20,671 nucleotides of DNA from Bacteroidota bacterium (GCA_023411265.1 JAEYOX010000096.1:1-20671); one strand, 5' to 3'. Numbered from the stretch's first letter, positions 6,142 to 13,875 are shown. Notes: a model not told the origin generated them from the sequence alone. Numbers and translations: made by a program.

Positions 6142-8253
6142 TTACCTAAAAGTAACACTCATGCCGAGCATGAAATTCATTCCTGCTTGTGGAAAGTAAT
6201 ATGGATCAGTACCATACACATAACCGTTGTTGATGTATTTCTGATCGAAAATATTGTTCAGCAGGAATTTAAGCTGGAGTTCTGTTCTCCGGAGCAGCAG
6301 CGTATATTGTGCGTCGAAATCGGAAGTGAAGTAGGCGTCCAGTTTCAGTGCTTCGGTAGCGGTATTGTTCAAATATTGTTCTCCTACATACTGACCTGTA
6401 ATGCCAAATGCGAGCCGCGGTGTAGCCTGATATTGGAATCTCAGGTTGGAAAGAACGGCAGGGGAGAAAGAAATATCGGTATCTTTCAGTAACAGAGGTG
6501 TTCCGTTTTCATCCTGCGAATTCAGCGATTTTATTTTATTTCTGCTTAAAGTCAGATTGGCATTTGCCTGAAACTGTTCTGTCACCTTCCAGAGCGCTCC
6601 CAGCTCGATTCCCATTCTGTAGCTGTCTTCTGCGTTTTCACGGATAAATTCTCCGATATTATTGATGACTCCGGAAAGAACCAACTGATCCTTATAATTC
6701 ATGAAATAGGCATTTGCGGTGATGGATGCACGGGTTCCGATTTGTTTTTCGAGCCCCAGTTCAAAATCATGAAGTTGCTCCTGCCGGGCATCCGGATCGG
6801 CTTGAAGGTCGTCACGGGTAGGTTCTCTGTGTGCAAGGGCATAGGAGAAAAACAGCTTACCAGCTGGAATTCTGTAGCTGATTCCGGCTTTAGGATTAAA
6901 AAAGTTCCATTTTTTATTCACATTCAAACCTTCGTCGTCCCCTTCAGTTACGATATAGCTGTCATACCCGATGTTCCGCAGTTGCAGATCCCCAAAAAAC
7001 TCCAGCCGGTTCCATTGGTACACTGCTTTGGCAAAACCGGAAATTTCATTTTTCACAGCATTGTTCCGGTAATATTCGTGATTTTTAATTTCAGGCAGAA
7101 AAACACCGCTCACCCGCCCGAAATGTCTTCCGTAATATTGATTTCCTACTACACCCAGTTGCAGATTCAGGTGATCGAACTTGCCGTAAAGAGTGGAAAC
7201 CATCCCGTAGAAATCATTGTCAAGCCATTTTTTTCTAATGAAATCTGTACGCGTGGCTGTTCCCTGATTGGGGAGATTGTACTTGGAAAAGCGGTCTTCC
7301 TGTTTGTAATTTTCATAATATCCTTTCCCTTTGGTATAATGCAGCGTGGTTTCTAAATCCCAGTGCATCCCAAAGTTCTGATTCCAAAGCAACTGAAAGT
7401 GGTTTTGGCGGTAGTTATCGGTTTCGTTATCATAAAAACCTACGATATTTTCCCAGTTGGCATCATAGATTGCCCCGGAATAATTAAAATTAGGTTGAAT
7501 TTCCCAGGTTTCTTTGTCGATTCCGTTCCAGGACTGATAAGTTTTTTCTTTGCCCCCAAAAGCGAGAAGTCGGATCCGGGTTTTATTTTCCTCAAAAAGA
7601 GCGGTGAAATTATAGGATTGCAGGTCGGAAGAAGCCCGGTCAATATACCCGTCAGAATGAATTCCGGTGTACCTTCCCATCACGGATAGACGGTTTTTCC
7701 AGAATTTTCCGGAGCCTATTTCTGCAGCATATTTATACGTGTTGAACGATCCGAAACTGTTGTCAGATCTTACATAAAACCGTTCTTCGGGATCTTTGGA
7801 AATAACATTGACACTTGCTCCGAAAGCGGAAACCCCATTGGAAGAAGTTCCTACCCCTCGCTGAATGAGAATCTGCGATGCGGAACTGGTGAGATCCGGT
7901 ACATTCACAAAAAAAGTTCCCTGCGATTCTGAATCATTGTAGGGAATTCCGTTCATCATAACATTAATGGAGGTCCCGCTGACACCGCGAATTCTGAAAC
8001 CGGTGTATCCAACGCCGTTTCCGGCATCGGATGTGGCGACCACAGAAGTTTGATTTTTAAGCAAAATCGGTAGATCCTGGCCCAGATTTTTATGCCCCAG
8101 ATCTTTTTCTACATTAACGATTTCCTTGGCAACGGGCAAGCGTTTCGTGAAGGTTACTTCCTGAATTTCCTGAACTTTCAGGGAGTCCTGCGGAACATTT
8201 TGTGCAGAATAGAACGGGCCTGCACACAGCCCCAAAAAAAACAATCCTTTCAT
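6142..8253 (-). CDS. TonB-dependent outer-membrane receptor, probably for thiamine/precursors
   Basis: A 703-residue receptor. A signal peptide (residues 1-18, ending YSAQ) is followed by a TonB-box-like EVTFT (33-37). The plug spans about 50-155: SDAGNGVGYTGFRIRGVSGTSINVMMNGIPYNDSESQG, then LIQRGVGTSSNGVSAFGASVNV. The rest is beta barrel with many aromatic strands and a final LGMSVTFR. It imports a ligand across the outer membrane using energy from TonB-ExbBD. The leader carries a TPP riboswitch, and TPP-regulated TonB receptors in Bacteroidota are the known thiamine-uptake class; the sequence itself does not name the ligand. The gene is a single transcription unit with its own promoter upstream of the riboswitch and its own terminator. 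No inner-membrane thiamine transporter (PnuT/ThiT) is in the window. Confidence 0.94.
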   Translation of the reverse strand: MKGLFFLGLCAGPFYSAQNVPQDSLKVQEIQEVTFTKRLPVAKEIVNVEKDLGHKNLGQDLPILLKNQTSVVATSDAGNGVGYTGFRIRGVSGTSINVMMNGIPYNDSESQGTFFVNVPDLTSSASQILIQRGVGTSSNGVSAFGASVNVISKDPEERFYVRSDNSFGSFNTYKYAAEIGSGKFWKNRLSVMGRYTGIHSDGYIDRASSDLQSYNFTALFEENKTRIRLLAFGGKEKTYQSWNGIDKETWEIQPNFNYSGAIYDANWENIVGFYDNETDNYRQNHFQLLWNQNFGMHWDLETTLHYTKGKGYYENYKQEDRFSKYNLPNQGTATRTDFIRKKWLDNDFYGMVSTLYGKFDHLNLQLGVVGNQYYGRHFGRVSGVFLPEIKNHEYYRNNAVKNEISGFAKAVYQWNRLEFFGDLQLRNIGYDSYIVTEGDDEGLNVNKKWNFFNPKAGISYRIPAGKLFFSYALAHREPTRDDLQADPDARQEQLHDFELGLEKQIGTRASITANAYFMNYKDQLVLSGVINNIGEFIRENAEDSYRMGIELGALWKVTEQFQANANLTLSRNKIKSLNSQDENGTPLLLKDTDISFSPAVLSNLRFQYQATPRLAFGITGQYVGEQYLNNTATEALKLDAYFTSDFDAQYTLLLRRTELQLKFLLNNIFDQKYINNGYVYGTDPYYFPQAGMNFMLGMSVTFR

Positions 8254-8321
8254 TCTTTTAAATTTTTAAGGTTAAAATTTATTGGAATAAAAGGGGTTAA
8301 TAAAGATATACTTGTCCGTAT

Positions 8322-8336
8322 CCGTAATGATTACGG
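8322..8336 (-). promoter_or_regulatory. Short palindromic hairpin in the receptor leader
   Basis: CCGTAATGATTACGG is self-complementary about one central base. In RNA it could form a five- or six-pair stem with a three- to five-base loop. It lies between the TPP aptamer and the receptor start, in the region expected to be the expression platform. It has no T tract next to it, so it is not itself a terminator. Confidence 0.4.
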
Positions 8337-8340
8337 TTGG

Positions 8341-8416
8341 GATAATCCCTAAACAGCATTACCTGTTCCAGGTTCATCGGGTATGATCTCAGCTTTTTAT
8401 AGCACCCCTTTATTTC
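8341..8416 (-). promoter_or_regulatory. TPP (THI-box) riboswitch
   Basis: On the minus strand the conserved TPP aptamer elements occur in order and spacing. GGGGTGC (complement of 8402-8408) is followed by a short P3 (GCT, loop ATAAAA, AGC). CTGAGA then ATACCC completes P2. GAACCTGG is followed by a P5 hairpin AACAG-GTAATG-CTGTT, whose loop matches the conserved ATAATG-type loop. TTTAGGGA closes the 3' side, with a weak P1 (ATAA/TTAT). TPP binding normally represses expression, so the receptor should be made when thiamine is scarce. The aptamer starts about ten bases after the promoter -7 box and ends about 90 bases ahead of the receptor ATG. Confidence 0.93.
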
Positions 8417-8423
8417 TTGCCGG

Positions 8424-8456
8424 CAAAGATACATCTTTTACCTGAAAAAAAGTCAA
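8424..8456 (-). promoter_or_regulatory. Promoter of the riboswitch-receptor unit
   Basis: Minus-strand TATCTTTG (complement of 8424-8431) is a perfect TAnnTTTG -7 box. A TTG at 8454-8456 sits 22 bases upstream, within the range for a Bacteroidota -33 box. Transcription would start around 8418, just ahead of the aptamer. Confidence 0.75.
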
Positions 8457-8473
8457 TATTTGTCTGGTGAAAA

Positions 8474-8535
8474 CAACAGCGGTTTCCCCTGCCTTCCGAA
8501 AATTAAATCCGTCCGGAAGGGAAAGCCGCCGTGTT
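8474..8535 (-). terminator. Long imperfect hairpin, probable terminator of the EF-G-like gene
   Basis: 8474-8498 and 8512-8535 are imperfectly complementary over about 24 bases, with a perfect core CCTTCCG (8492-8498) / CGGAAGG (8514-8520) and a further AACA..GCGG..TTTCCC arm with small bulges. On the minus strand it follows the EF-G-like stop by about 28 bases and precedes a short TTTTC run. The weak T tract lowers certainty. Confidence 0.5.
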
Positions 8536-8562
8536 GAATGGTTGCCATATAAGAGGCGACCA

Positions 8563-10689
8563 TTACGCTTCGGCTTTTTCCGAAGCGTATTTTTTCACCA
8601 GTTCCTGGCGGATATTGGAGGGAACAAGCTGATAATCGGAAAACTTCATGGTAAATTTGGCTTTTCCTCCGCAAATGGAACGCAATGTAGATCCGTAATC
8701 ATCCAGCTCAGCCAAGGGAACTTCTGCCATGATTTTCTGGTAAGTTCCTTCACTGTCCATTCCGGAAATGATGGCTCTGCGGGTCTGCAGATCTCCCATT
8801 ACTTCGCCTGTTGCTTCGTCCGGGCAGAGTATTTCAAGATGGTACACAGGTTCCAGCAGTTCTGGTCCGGCCTGTTGGAAAGCTTCTCTGAAAGCACCTG
8901 CAGCAGCCAGCTGAAAGGAAATATCATTGCTGTCCACACTGTGCATCTTGCCGTCATAAACGCATACCCGAATATTTTGGCAGGGCGAACCTGTGAGCGG
9001 ACCGTTTTTCATCTGGGACATGATTCCTTTTTTAATGGCGCCGATATAGCGGCTGTCGATAGCACCCCCGACAATGCACCAGTAAAAAGCTAAGGTGCCT
9101 CCCCATGGAAGTTCATCAATCGTTTTCTGTCTGATGTTTAAGCCGGAAGGCTCGTCCATGCCTTCATAATAATTTTCTATTTTTAAGAAAATTTCACCAA
9201 ACTGACCGGCTCCGCCGGATTGTTTTTTGTGGCGGTAATCCGCATCAGCCTTCCCGGTGATGGTTTCCCTATAAGACACTTTAGGGTTTTTCATCTGCAT
9301 TTTCACGCCGAATTCTTTTTCAAGCCTTTGTTGAATCAGTTCAAGATGGAGCTGTCCCTGTCCTCCAAGTACGGCTTCATGGGTATCGTGGTCTATTTCT
9401 ACTTTCAGGGTAGGATCTTCTTCCCGGATTTTATGAAGAGCGGCAAAAAGTTTTTCTGTTTCGGAAGTGCTTTCTGCAAATACTGCTTTTCTGATGCGGC
9501 TTTCCGGGAATTGAATGTGGCGTGCCTTGCGTTCAGTTCCTTTGGTATTCAGCGTATTGTTGGTGTGAGAGGATTTTAGTTTAACGGTTACACCCAGATC
9601 TCCGGCTTCCAGTTGCGAGACAGGAATTCTGTCTTTTCCTTCTGCTATAAAAAGCTGAGAAATTCTTTCGGTTTCGCCGTTTTCAGCGTTCACAAGTTCA
9701 TCTCCCGATTTCAGGGTTCCGCTCAGTACTTTAAAATAATAAAGTTGTCCTACCTGCGGTTCAGAAGTGGTTTTATAGATAAAAACTGTAGTCTTATCTT
9801 CAGGATTACAGGCCACTTCAGTTCCGTCCTGCATGATGCGTTTTGGCCTGTCGGCAGGAGAAGGGGCAATATCGTCAATGAATCCCATGATTCTTCCGCT
9901 TCCCATATCTTTCAGTCCGGATGCTGTGAAGACTGGAAAAAACTGTTGATGTGCCAATGCAATGGTAAGCCCTTTTGCTAATTCCTCTTCGCTGAGGTTT
10001 CCTTCTTCAAAATATTTTTCCATCAGGCCTTCCTCATTTTCGGCTGCAATCTCTACCAGAGCATTATGCATGGCATTGGCCTTTTCCATCTCGCTGTCGG
10101 GGATGGGTTTCTTCTCCGGTTTTCCGCCTTCTGTCCTAAATTCATACATCACCATTCTCAGGGCATCAACAATCTGATTGAATTTCTCACCGGGATTCAA
10201 TGGATATTGAACAGGGATGACTTTGGGTCCAAATCTCTCTTTGGCCTGAGACAAAGTGGTCTCAAAATCCGCTTTCGGGTGGTCCATCTGATTAATTACA
10301 AATATAGCCGGCGTTCGGTATTGTTCCACATATTCCCAAACCAGTTCTGTGCCTACCTCTACTCCTGAAGCAGCATTCAGTACAATGAGAGCAGTATCGG
10401 CTACTTTCAGGGAAGCGATCACTTCGCCAACGAAATCGTCAAATCCCGGAGTATCAATTATGTTGATTTTATTTTTTCTCCAGTTCACGAACATTTGGTG
10501 CGAAAAAATGGTTTTCTTTTTTTCATGTTCAATATCGGTAAAATCGCCAACCATATTCCGGCTTTCTACGGTTCCCCGGCGTTTGATGGCACCTCCTTCA
10601 TAAAGCAAGGTGTCTATGAGCGTAGTTTTGCCGCTGTCCGAATGGCCGAGCAAAACCACATTGCGTAAATCTTGGGTATGTGCATTCAT
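8563..10689 (-). CDS. Elongation factor G paralogue (EF-G2-like) with altered G3 motif
   Basis: A 708-residue translational GTPase of the EF-G family. G domain: G1 GHSDSGKT (15-22), switch I Thr60 in KKKTIF, G3 DTPGF (79-83), G4 NQMD (133-136). A G'-like insert is at about 160-240, domain II at 290-390, domain III at 400-470, domain IV from 480 (SGGAGQFGEI, then tip loop KMHSVDSNDISFQLA at 581-595), and domain V to 690. The G3 motif normally reads DTPGH in EF-G; the histidine that activates the hydrolytic water is Phe83 here. Bacteroides thetaiotaomicron has an EF-G2 paralogue reported to support translation without GTP hydrolysis; orthology with it is plausible but unproven. The genome presumably has a canonical fusA elsewhere. 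Single-gene unit; weak -7-like box upstream. Confidence 0.93.
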   Translation of the reverse strand: MNAHTQDLRNVVLLGHSDSGKTTLIDTLLYEGGAIKRRGTVESRNMVGDFTDIEHEKKKTIFSHQMFVNWRKNKINIIDTPGFDDFVGEVIASLKVADTALIVLNAASGVEVGTELVWEYVEQYRTPAIFVINQMDHPKADFETTLSQAKERFGPKVIPVQYPLNPGEKFNQIVDALRMVMYEFRTEGGKPEKKPIPDSEMEKANAMHNALVEIAAENEEGLMEKYFEEGNLSEEELAKGLTIALAHQQFFPVFTASGLKDMGSGRIMGFIDDIAPSPADRPKRIMQDGTEVACNPEDKTTVFIYKTTSEPQVGQLYYFKVLSGTLKSGDELVNAENGETERISQLFIAEGKDRIPVSQLEAGDLGVTVKLKSSHTNNTLNTKGTERKARHIQFPESRIRKAVFAESTSETEKLFAALHKIREEDPTLKVEIDHDTHEAVLGGQGQLHLELIQQRLEKEFGVKMQMKNPKVSYRETITGKADADYRHKKQSGGAGQFGEIFLKIENYYEGMDEPSGLNIRQKTIDELPWGGTLAFYWCIVGGAIDSRYIGAIKKGIMSQMKNGPLTGSPCQNIRVCVYDGKMHSVDSNDISFQLAAAGAFREAFQQAGPELLEPVYHLEILCPDEATGEVMGDLQTRRAIISGMDSEGTYQKIMAEVPLAELDDYGSTLRSICGGKAKFTMKFSDYQLVPSNIRQELVKKYASEKAEA
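8564..8595 (+). terminator. Terminator-like hairpin on the strand opposite the EF-G-like gene
   Basis: TACGCTTCGG (8564-8573) pairs perfectly with CCGAAGCGTA (8580-8589), loop CTTTTT, then six T at 8590-8595. This has all parts of an intrinsic terminator on the plus strand, although the nearest plus-strand gene upstream is far away. It overlaps the last codons and stop of the minus-strand EF-G-like gene. It may stop antisense transcription, or arise by chance from the coding sequence. Confidence 0.45.
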
Positions 10690-10976
10690 AATATGATGGT
10701 TTTTAATGATTCAGAGGAAGGCGGAAAAAAAGGTAACCGATATTATTTTTTCCGGCAAATAAAGTTACAAAAGATTTGAATACGACGCCGGATTTTGAGA
10801 ATATCCGAAACTGATATTTGACAGATTCTGCAAAAACTGAATGATGACTGTAAGAGACTCTAACGGATCAGATAGATCTCAAATGACTTGGTAAAAAGAT
10901 TATTAAATGAGAACTACAAACAATTGGATAAATGGAGAATTTATTAGAATTCTGTAGTAATTTTCTGTTCCGCAGG
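10690..10976. other. Intergenic region with little visible content
   Basis: These 287 AT-rich bases lie between the GT9 stop and the EF-G-like start, both on the minus strand. The only candidate signal is a minus-strand TTTATTTG (complement of 10756-10763), one mismatch from the -7 consensus, about 66 bases ahead of the EF-G-like ATG. I see no clear terminator for the glycosyltransferase operon and no credible small gene. Confidence 0.5.
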
Positions 10977-11942
10977 TTATATTTTATCAATAATCTGTTG
11001 GATGTCTATTTCCTCCAGGCAGGCATAGTCGCCACGGTAACATTCTTTGTCGCCAAAAATAGAGCACGGCCTGCAGGTAAGATCTTTTACGTGAACTACA
11101 TCTTCTGTTTTCTGGCCATAGCCCAGAAATCCTGCGTAGTAATGCGTAGATCCCCAAACGGAAATACATCTCGTGCCCGCAAGGCTGGCCAAATGCATAT
11201 TGGCAGAATCCATGGAGATCATGATCTCCAGTTCTGCAATTTTCTGAAGTTCCTGTTGCAGGGTGAGTTTGCCCGCCAGATTGGTGGTGTTCGGAATTTT
11301 GTGCTGCCACTCGTCCAGGATATCCGTTTCATTTTTCCCTCCCCCAAAAAAGAAAAGAGGATGTTTCTTTGCCAAAACCCTGGCAAGTTCATAGCTTTTT
11401 TCCAAAGGGAGCATCTTCCCGCGGTGTTGGGCAAAAGGAGCAAGGCCTATTCCGGATTTTCGGATCTGCTGAACTCTATATTGGTGCGATAGTTCCAGAG
11501 GAAATCCCAAAGTCCGAAAAACATCCGCATATTTCTCCACAGTGGAACGGATCGGTTTTTTGTCTAAATTCCACACGTCCGTCAGAACTTCTCTTTCTTC
11601 TTTTCCTTTGTCGATGACAGAAACCATGTACCCTTTTTTCCTGAAAATTCTTTTGAGGATTTTGGTGCGGATCACATCGTGAAGATCAGCCACAAGGTCG
11701 GGGCTGAATTCCGTAATCAGTTCCCGGGCCAGTTTGTGCATGCCGAATATTCCTTTATAATCGTCCAGGCTGATTCCTTTAAAAGTGAGCCGGGGGATTT
11801 CTTTAAAAAGATCGGCAAAATGTTCTCGCGAAACCATGATGAGTTCTACTTCGGGATTCTGCTCCAGAAATTCGCGAATCACCAGTCCGGCCATGGCCAC
11901 ATCGCCAAAAGCGGAAAATCGGTATGTGAGGATCTTCGTCAA
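10977..11942 (-). CDS. Glycosyltransferase family 9 (ADP-heptose:LPS heptosyltransferase-like)
   Basis: A 321-residue GT-B enzyme of family GT9, the class that adds heptose to the LPS core. N-terminal KILTYRFSAFGDVAM contains the family's Gly-Asp (G13-D14). The nucleotide-sugar site is seen in ISMDSANMHLASLAG (242-256) and the following WGSTHYYAG. A Cys-rich C-terminus (C290, C293, C301, C308) is common in Bacteroidota members. The start is a TTG at 11942 whose bases overlap the SufE stop as TTGA; the residues right after it already match the family N-terminus, so no upstream start is needed. It is last in a four-gene operon. It acts on the cytoplasmic face of the inner membrane. The exact sugar is unknown. 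Confidence 0.92.
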   Translation of the reverse strand: MTKILTYRFSAFGDVAMAGLVIREFLEQNPEVELIMVSREHFADLFKEIPRLTFKGISLDDYKGIFGMHKLARELITEFSPDLVADLHDVIRTKILKRIFRKKGYMVSVIDKGKEEREVLTDVWNLDKKPIRSTVEKYADVFRTLGFPLELSHQYRVQQIRKSGIGLAPFAQHRGKMLPLEKSYELARVLAKKHPLFFFGGGKNETDILDEWQHKIPNTTNLAGKLTLQQELQKIAELEIMISMDSANMHLASLAGTRCISVWGSTHYYAGFLGYGQKTEDVVHVKDLTCRPCSIFGDKECYRGDYACLEEIDIQQIIDKI

Positions 11943-12358
11943 GATTTCAGCTGATAAGCTACGGCGTAGAATTTTATTTGCTTGGTCATCGCCATCAGTC
12001 CGTTGGCACGGGAAGGGGAAAGAAATTCCTGAAGGCCTATTTTTGAAATGAAATCAAAATCGGAAGCCAGAATTTCTGCGGTGCTGTGGCCGCTGTAGAT
12101 GGATACTAAAAGGGAAACGATGCCTTTGGGAAGAATCCCGTCGCTGTCGGCATTAAAAAAAAGTTTACCGTCTTTAAACGAAGCGTCAATCCACACCTGC
12201 GATTGGCAGCCTTTGATGAGATTTTCGTCTGTTTTTTTGTCTTCCGGCAAGCCTTTCAGTTGTTTTCCCAGGTCAATAATGTATTCGTATTTTTGTTCCC
12301 AGTCGTCCAGAAACTCAAAATCATCAATAACTTCCTGCTGCTTTTCTTTGATTGTCAT
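11939..12358 (-). CDS. sufE: SufE-family cysteine desulfurase activator
   Basis: A 139-residue SufE protein. SufE accepts persulfide sulfur from the cysteine desulfurase SufS and passes it to the SufBCD scaffold for Fe-S cluster assembly. The key motif is G50-C51-QSQVW, where Cys51 is the sulfur acceptor, preceded by the family's WEQKYEYIIDLGKQL (20-34) and GLPEDKKTDENLI. The C-terminal SPSRANGLMAM is also typical. Length is normal. It sits between two glycosyltransferase genes: 9 bases after the GT4 stop and overlapping the GT9 start by 4 bases. No sufS or sufBCD is nearby in the window, so its partners must be encoded elsewhere. Confidence 0.95.
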   Translation of the reverse strand: MTIKEKQQEVIDDFEFLDDWEQKYEYIIDLGKQLKGLPEDKKTDENLIKGCQSQVWIDASFKDGKLFFNADSDGILPKGIVSLLVSIYSGHSTAEILASDFDFISKIGLQEFLSPSRANGLMAMTKQIKFYAVAYQLKS

Positions 12359-12367
12359 GCTGCAAAA

Positions 12368-13468
12368 TTAATGAAAGTTTTCCTTTTCCACTTTTTTAAA
12401 CAGCGATAGTATTTTAGGTTCCTCCTTTTCCCAGCAAAGTTCGTTGGCAGCCTTTTCCAACTCGGGAAGATAGAAAGACCGTCCTCTTTTCAAAACTGCT
12501 GTGATGGCGGCGGCCATGGTTTCGGGGTGATGGTTTTCTATGAGTTCCCCTACTTTAAACCACTCATAAACTCTCTTCATTTCCGGAAAATTTATCATGA
12601 CTAAAGGTACTTTCGACTGGATATAATCTGCCACTTTATTGGGTAGGGAATACAAATAACTGACACCGCCGTTTTCTTCCACGCTGAGGCCGATATCTGC
12701 AGTGCGCGTTACTTTTCTTAACACATCGGGATGCAGTTTTCCCAGAAAAATAATTTTTTCTTCCAGCTTTTCTTTCCTGACAAGAGCTTCGTATTCCTCC
12801 TTTTTGGGCCCGTCACCAATAATTTTAAAAACGGCATTATCTATATTCTTCATCGCCATAATGGCCTGAGGGATTCCTCGCGACTGATTGATGGCTCCCT
12901 GATAGAGAATGATTTTCGGACTGTTTTCCGGAATATCAATCGTTTCCGTTATTTTTCGCGGAATGTTTCTGATCACCACCGGATGTACTCCGTATTCTGT
13001 GCGGAACCAGTCGGCATAACTCTGGCTTTCGGTCATCATGTATTTCATGCCCGGCACCAGCCGCTCTTCCAGATACTTCCATATTTTTTGGGTGAATCTT
13101 CCCTTGATGGCCGGCATTTCAGTAAAAATTTCATGACTGTCGAAAACTAAAGGAATGTTCAGTTTTTTTGCCATCAGGGTGTTGGGAAGCAATGCATCCA
13201 GATCATTGGCAAGCAATATGGTGTTTTTGTCCGCTCTTTTTTTCAGTTCGCGGTACAGTTTAAATTGAAATTCAACATAAGCACGGCGCAGTGAAGTTTG
13301 GGAATGGTCTATTCTTACAAAAGGATAGGGTCTCTCCATCATCGGTTCGCCTCCCCAGGTATTGCCGATGAGTTCTACCTGATATCCGTTACGATAGAGC
13401 GTATCACACACTTTTTCTATTCGCTGGTCGGTATAAAGGTTGCTGAATGCTGACACCAGAATTTTCAT
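12368..13468 (-). CDS. Glycosyltransferase family 4-like (GT-B fold)
   Basis: A 366-residue GT-B glycosyltransferase. The N-terminal half carries KILVSAFSNLYTDQRIEKVCDTL (a Bacteroidota GT4 pattern) and FDSHEIFTEMP (109-119). The donor-binding half has ILYQGAINQSRGI (187-199), IIGDGP (216-221), and SVEENGGVSYLYSLPNKVADYIQSKVPLV (262-290) with the conserved Glu and SLPNK motif. It probably transfers a hexose or similar sugar during LPS or capsule synthesis, at the inner-membrane face. It follows the small membrane protein by 29 bases and precedes SufE by 9. Donor and acceptor cannot be read. Confidence 0.92.
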   Translation of the reverse strand: MKILVSAFSNLYTDQRIEKVCDTLYRNGYQVELIGNTWGGEPMMERPYPFVRIDHSQTSLRRAYVEFQFKLYRELKKRADKNTILLANDLDALLPNTLMAKKLNIPLVFDSHEIFTEMPAIKGRFTQKIWKYLEERLVPGMKYMMTESQSYADWFRTEYGVHPVVIRNIPRKITETIDIPENSPKIILYQGAINQSRGIPQAIMAMKNIDNAVFKIIGDGPKKEEYEALVRKEKLEEKIIFLGKLHPDVLRKVTRTADIGLSVEENGGVSYLYSLPNKVADYIQSKVPLVMINFPEMKRVYEWFKVGELIENHHPETMAAAITAVLKRGRSFYLPELEKAANELCWEKEEPKILSLFKKVEKENFH

Positions 13469-13497
13469 AAACTGAAATTATCGTATAGTTCTAGGAT

Positions 13498-13716
13498 TTA
13501 ATCTTTTTTGATCAGATGATAGGATTGAATAAACACCAGAATCGCATTAGGAATAATAATAGGCCACAGCATATCGTTATAAATGCCATAGATTACAAAA
13601 AGGATGCATCCGATAAGGTTCACAATCCTGACTTTTTTTAAATCTTTCAGTATGAAACTGAGTACTACAAAAAATGAGGCGGCATACCCTATATAACTGG
13701 TTAGTTCGGGACTCAT
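13498..13716 (-). CDS. Small three-helix membrane protein (SemiSWEET/YgjV-like)
   Basis: A 72-residue protein when started at ATG 13716. Three membrane helices are visible: about 8-24 (IGYAASFFVVLSFIL), 29-46 (VRIVNLIGCILFVIYGIY) and 50-66 (WPIIIPNAILVFIQSY). The IYGI...PIIIPNAILVFI pattern resembles SemiSWEET/PQ-loop or YgjV-like small proteins, though there is no clear PQ pair. Such proteins can be sugar carriers, but no function can be assigned. A longer start at 13749 would add 11 residues, but a perfect -7 promoter box lies inside that extension. It is first in the operon with the glycosyltransferases and SufE. Confidence 0.75.
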   Translation of the reverse strand: MSPELTSYIGYAASFFVVLSFILKDLKKVRIVNLIGCILFVIYGIYNDMLWPIIIPNAILVFIQSYHLIKKD

Positions 13717-13736
13717 AATGAATGATTTTAGGGTTG

Positions 13737-13744
13737 CAAATGTA
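13737..13744 (-). promoter_or_regulatory. -7 element (TACATTTG) of the glycosyltransferase/sufE operon
   Basis: Minus-strand TACATTTG (complement of 13737-13744) is a perfect TAnnTTTG match, 20 bases before the chosen ATG at 13716. No clear -33 box was seen. Confidence 0.65.
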
Positions 13745-13794
13745 GTCATTTTCAGTAAGATTACTTTTTATATCTCTGCCATATCGTCATTATT

Positions 13795-13802
13795 TATTTT
13801 TG
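13795..13802 (+). promoter_or_regulatory. Candidate -7 element (TATTTTTG) of clpC
   Basis: TATTTTTG fits TAnnTTTG. It is 74 bases ahead of the clpC ATG and diverges from the promoter at 13737-13744. Because the region is T-rich, a chance match is possible. Confidence 0.5.
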
Positions 13803-13830
13803 GTAAAGAATTTGTAACTTATTCACCGTG

Positions 13831-13855
13831 AAAAGGTGGGCGATTTCCACCTTTT
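13831..13855 (+). promoter_or_regulatory. Hairpin in the clpC leader
   Basis: AAAAGGTGG (13831-13839) pairs perfectly with CCACCTTTT (13847-13855), loop GCGATTT. It sits between the candidate promoter and the clpC start, 20 bases ahead of the ATG. It could be a 5' stabilising stem or a translation or transcription control element. No riboswitch class was recognised. Confidence 0.5.
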
Positions 13856-13875
13856 ATAAAAGACGAGATTTTATT

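Noticed and set aside
5944..6492. 182-codon plus-strand ORF spanning two minus-strand genes
   Set aside because: It crosses the terminator/promoter region and both neighbouring genes antisense; no domain seen.
6742..7356. 204-codon plus-strand ORF opposite the TonB receptor
   Set aside because: Fully inside the receptor gene; the protein is an unstructured Phe/Ile-rich translation with no family features.
8467..9093. 208-codon plus-strand ORF opposite the EF-G-like gene
   Set aside because: It is antisense to a strongly conserved coding sequence, has no recognisable domain, and has no start signal. Treated as a shadow.
10932..11492. 186-codon plus-strand ORF opposite the GT9 gene
   Set aside because: The GT9 frame has clear motifs; this one has none and no promoter.
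13828..13875. 16-residue N-terminal extension of ClpC
   Set aside because: It encodes the leader hairpin and does not resemble Clp-N sequences; Met at 13876 begins the typical domain.
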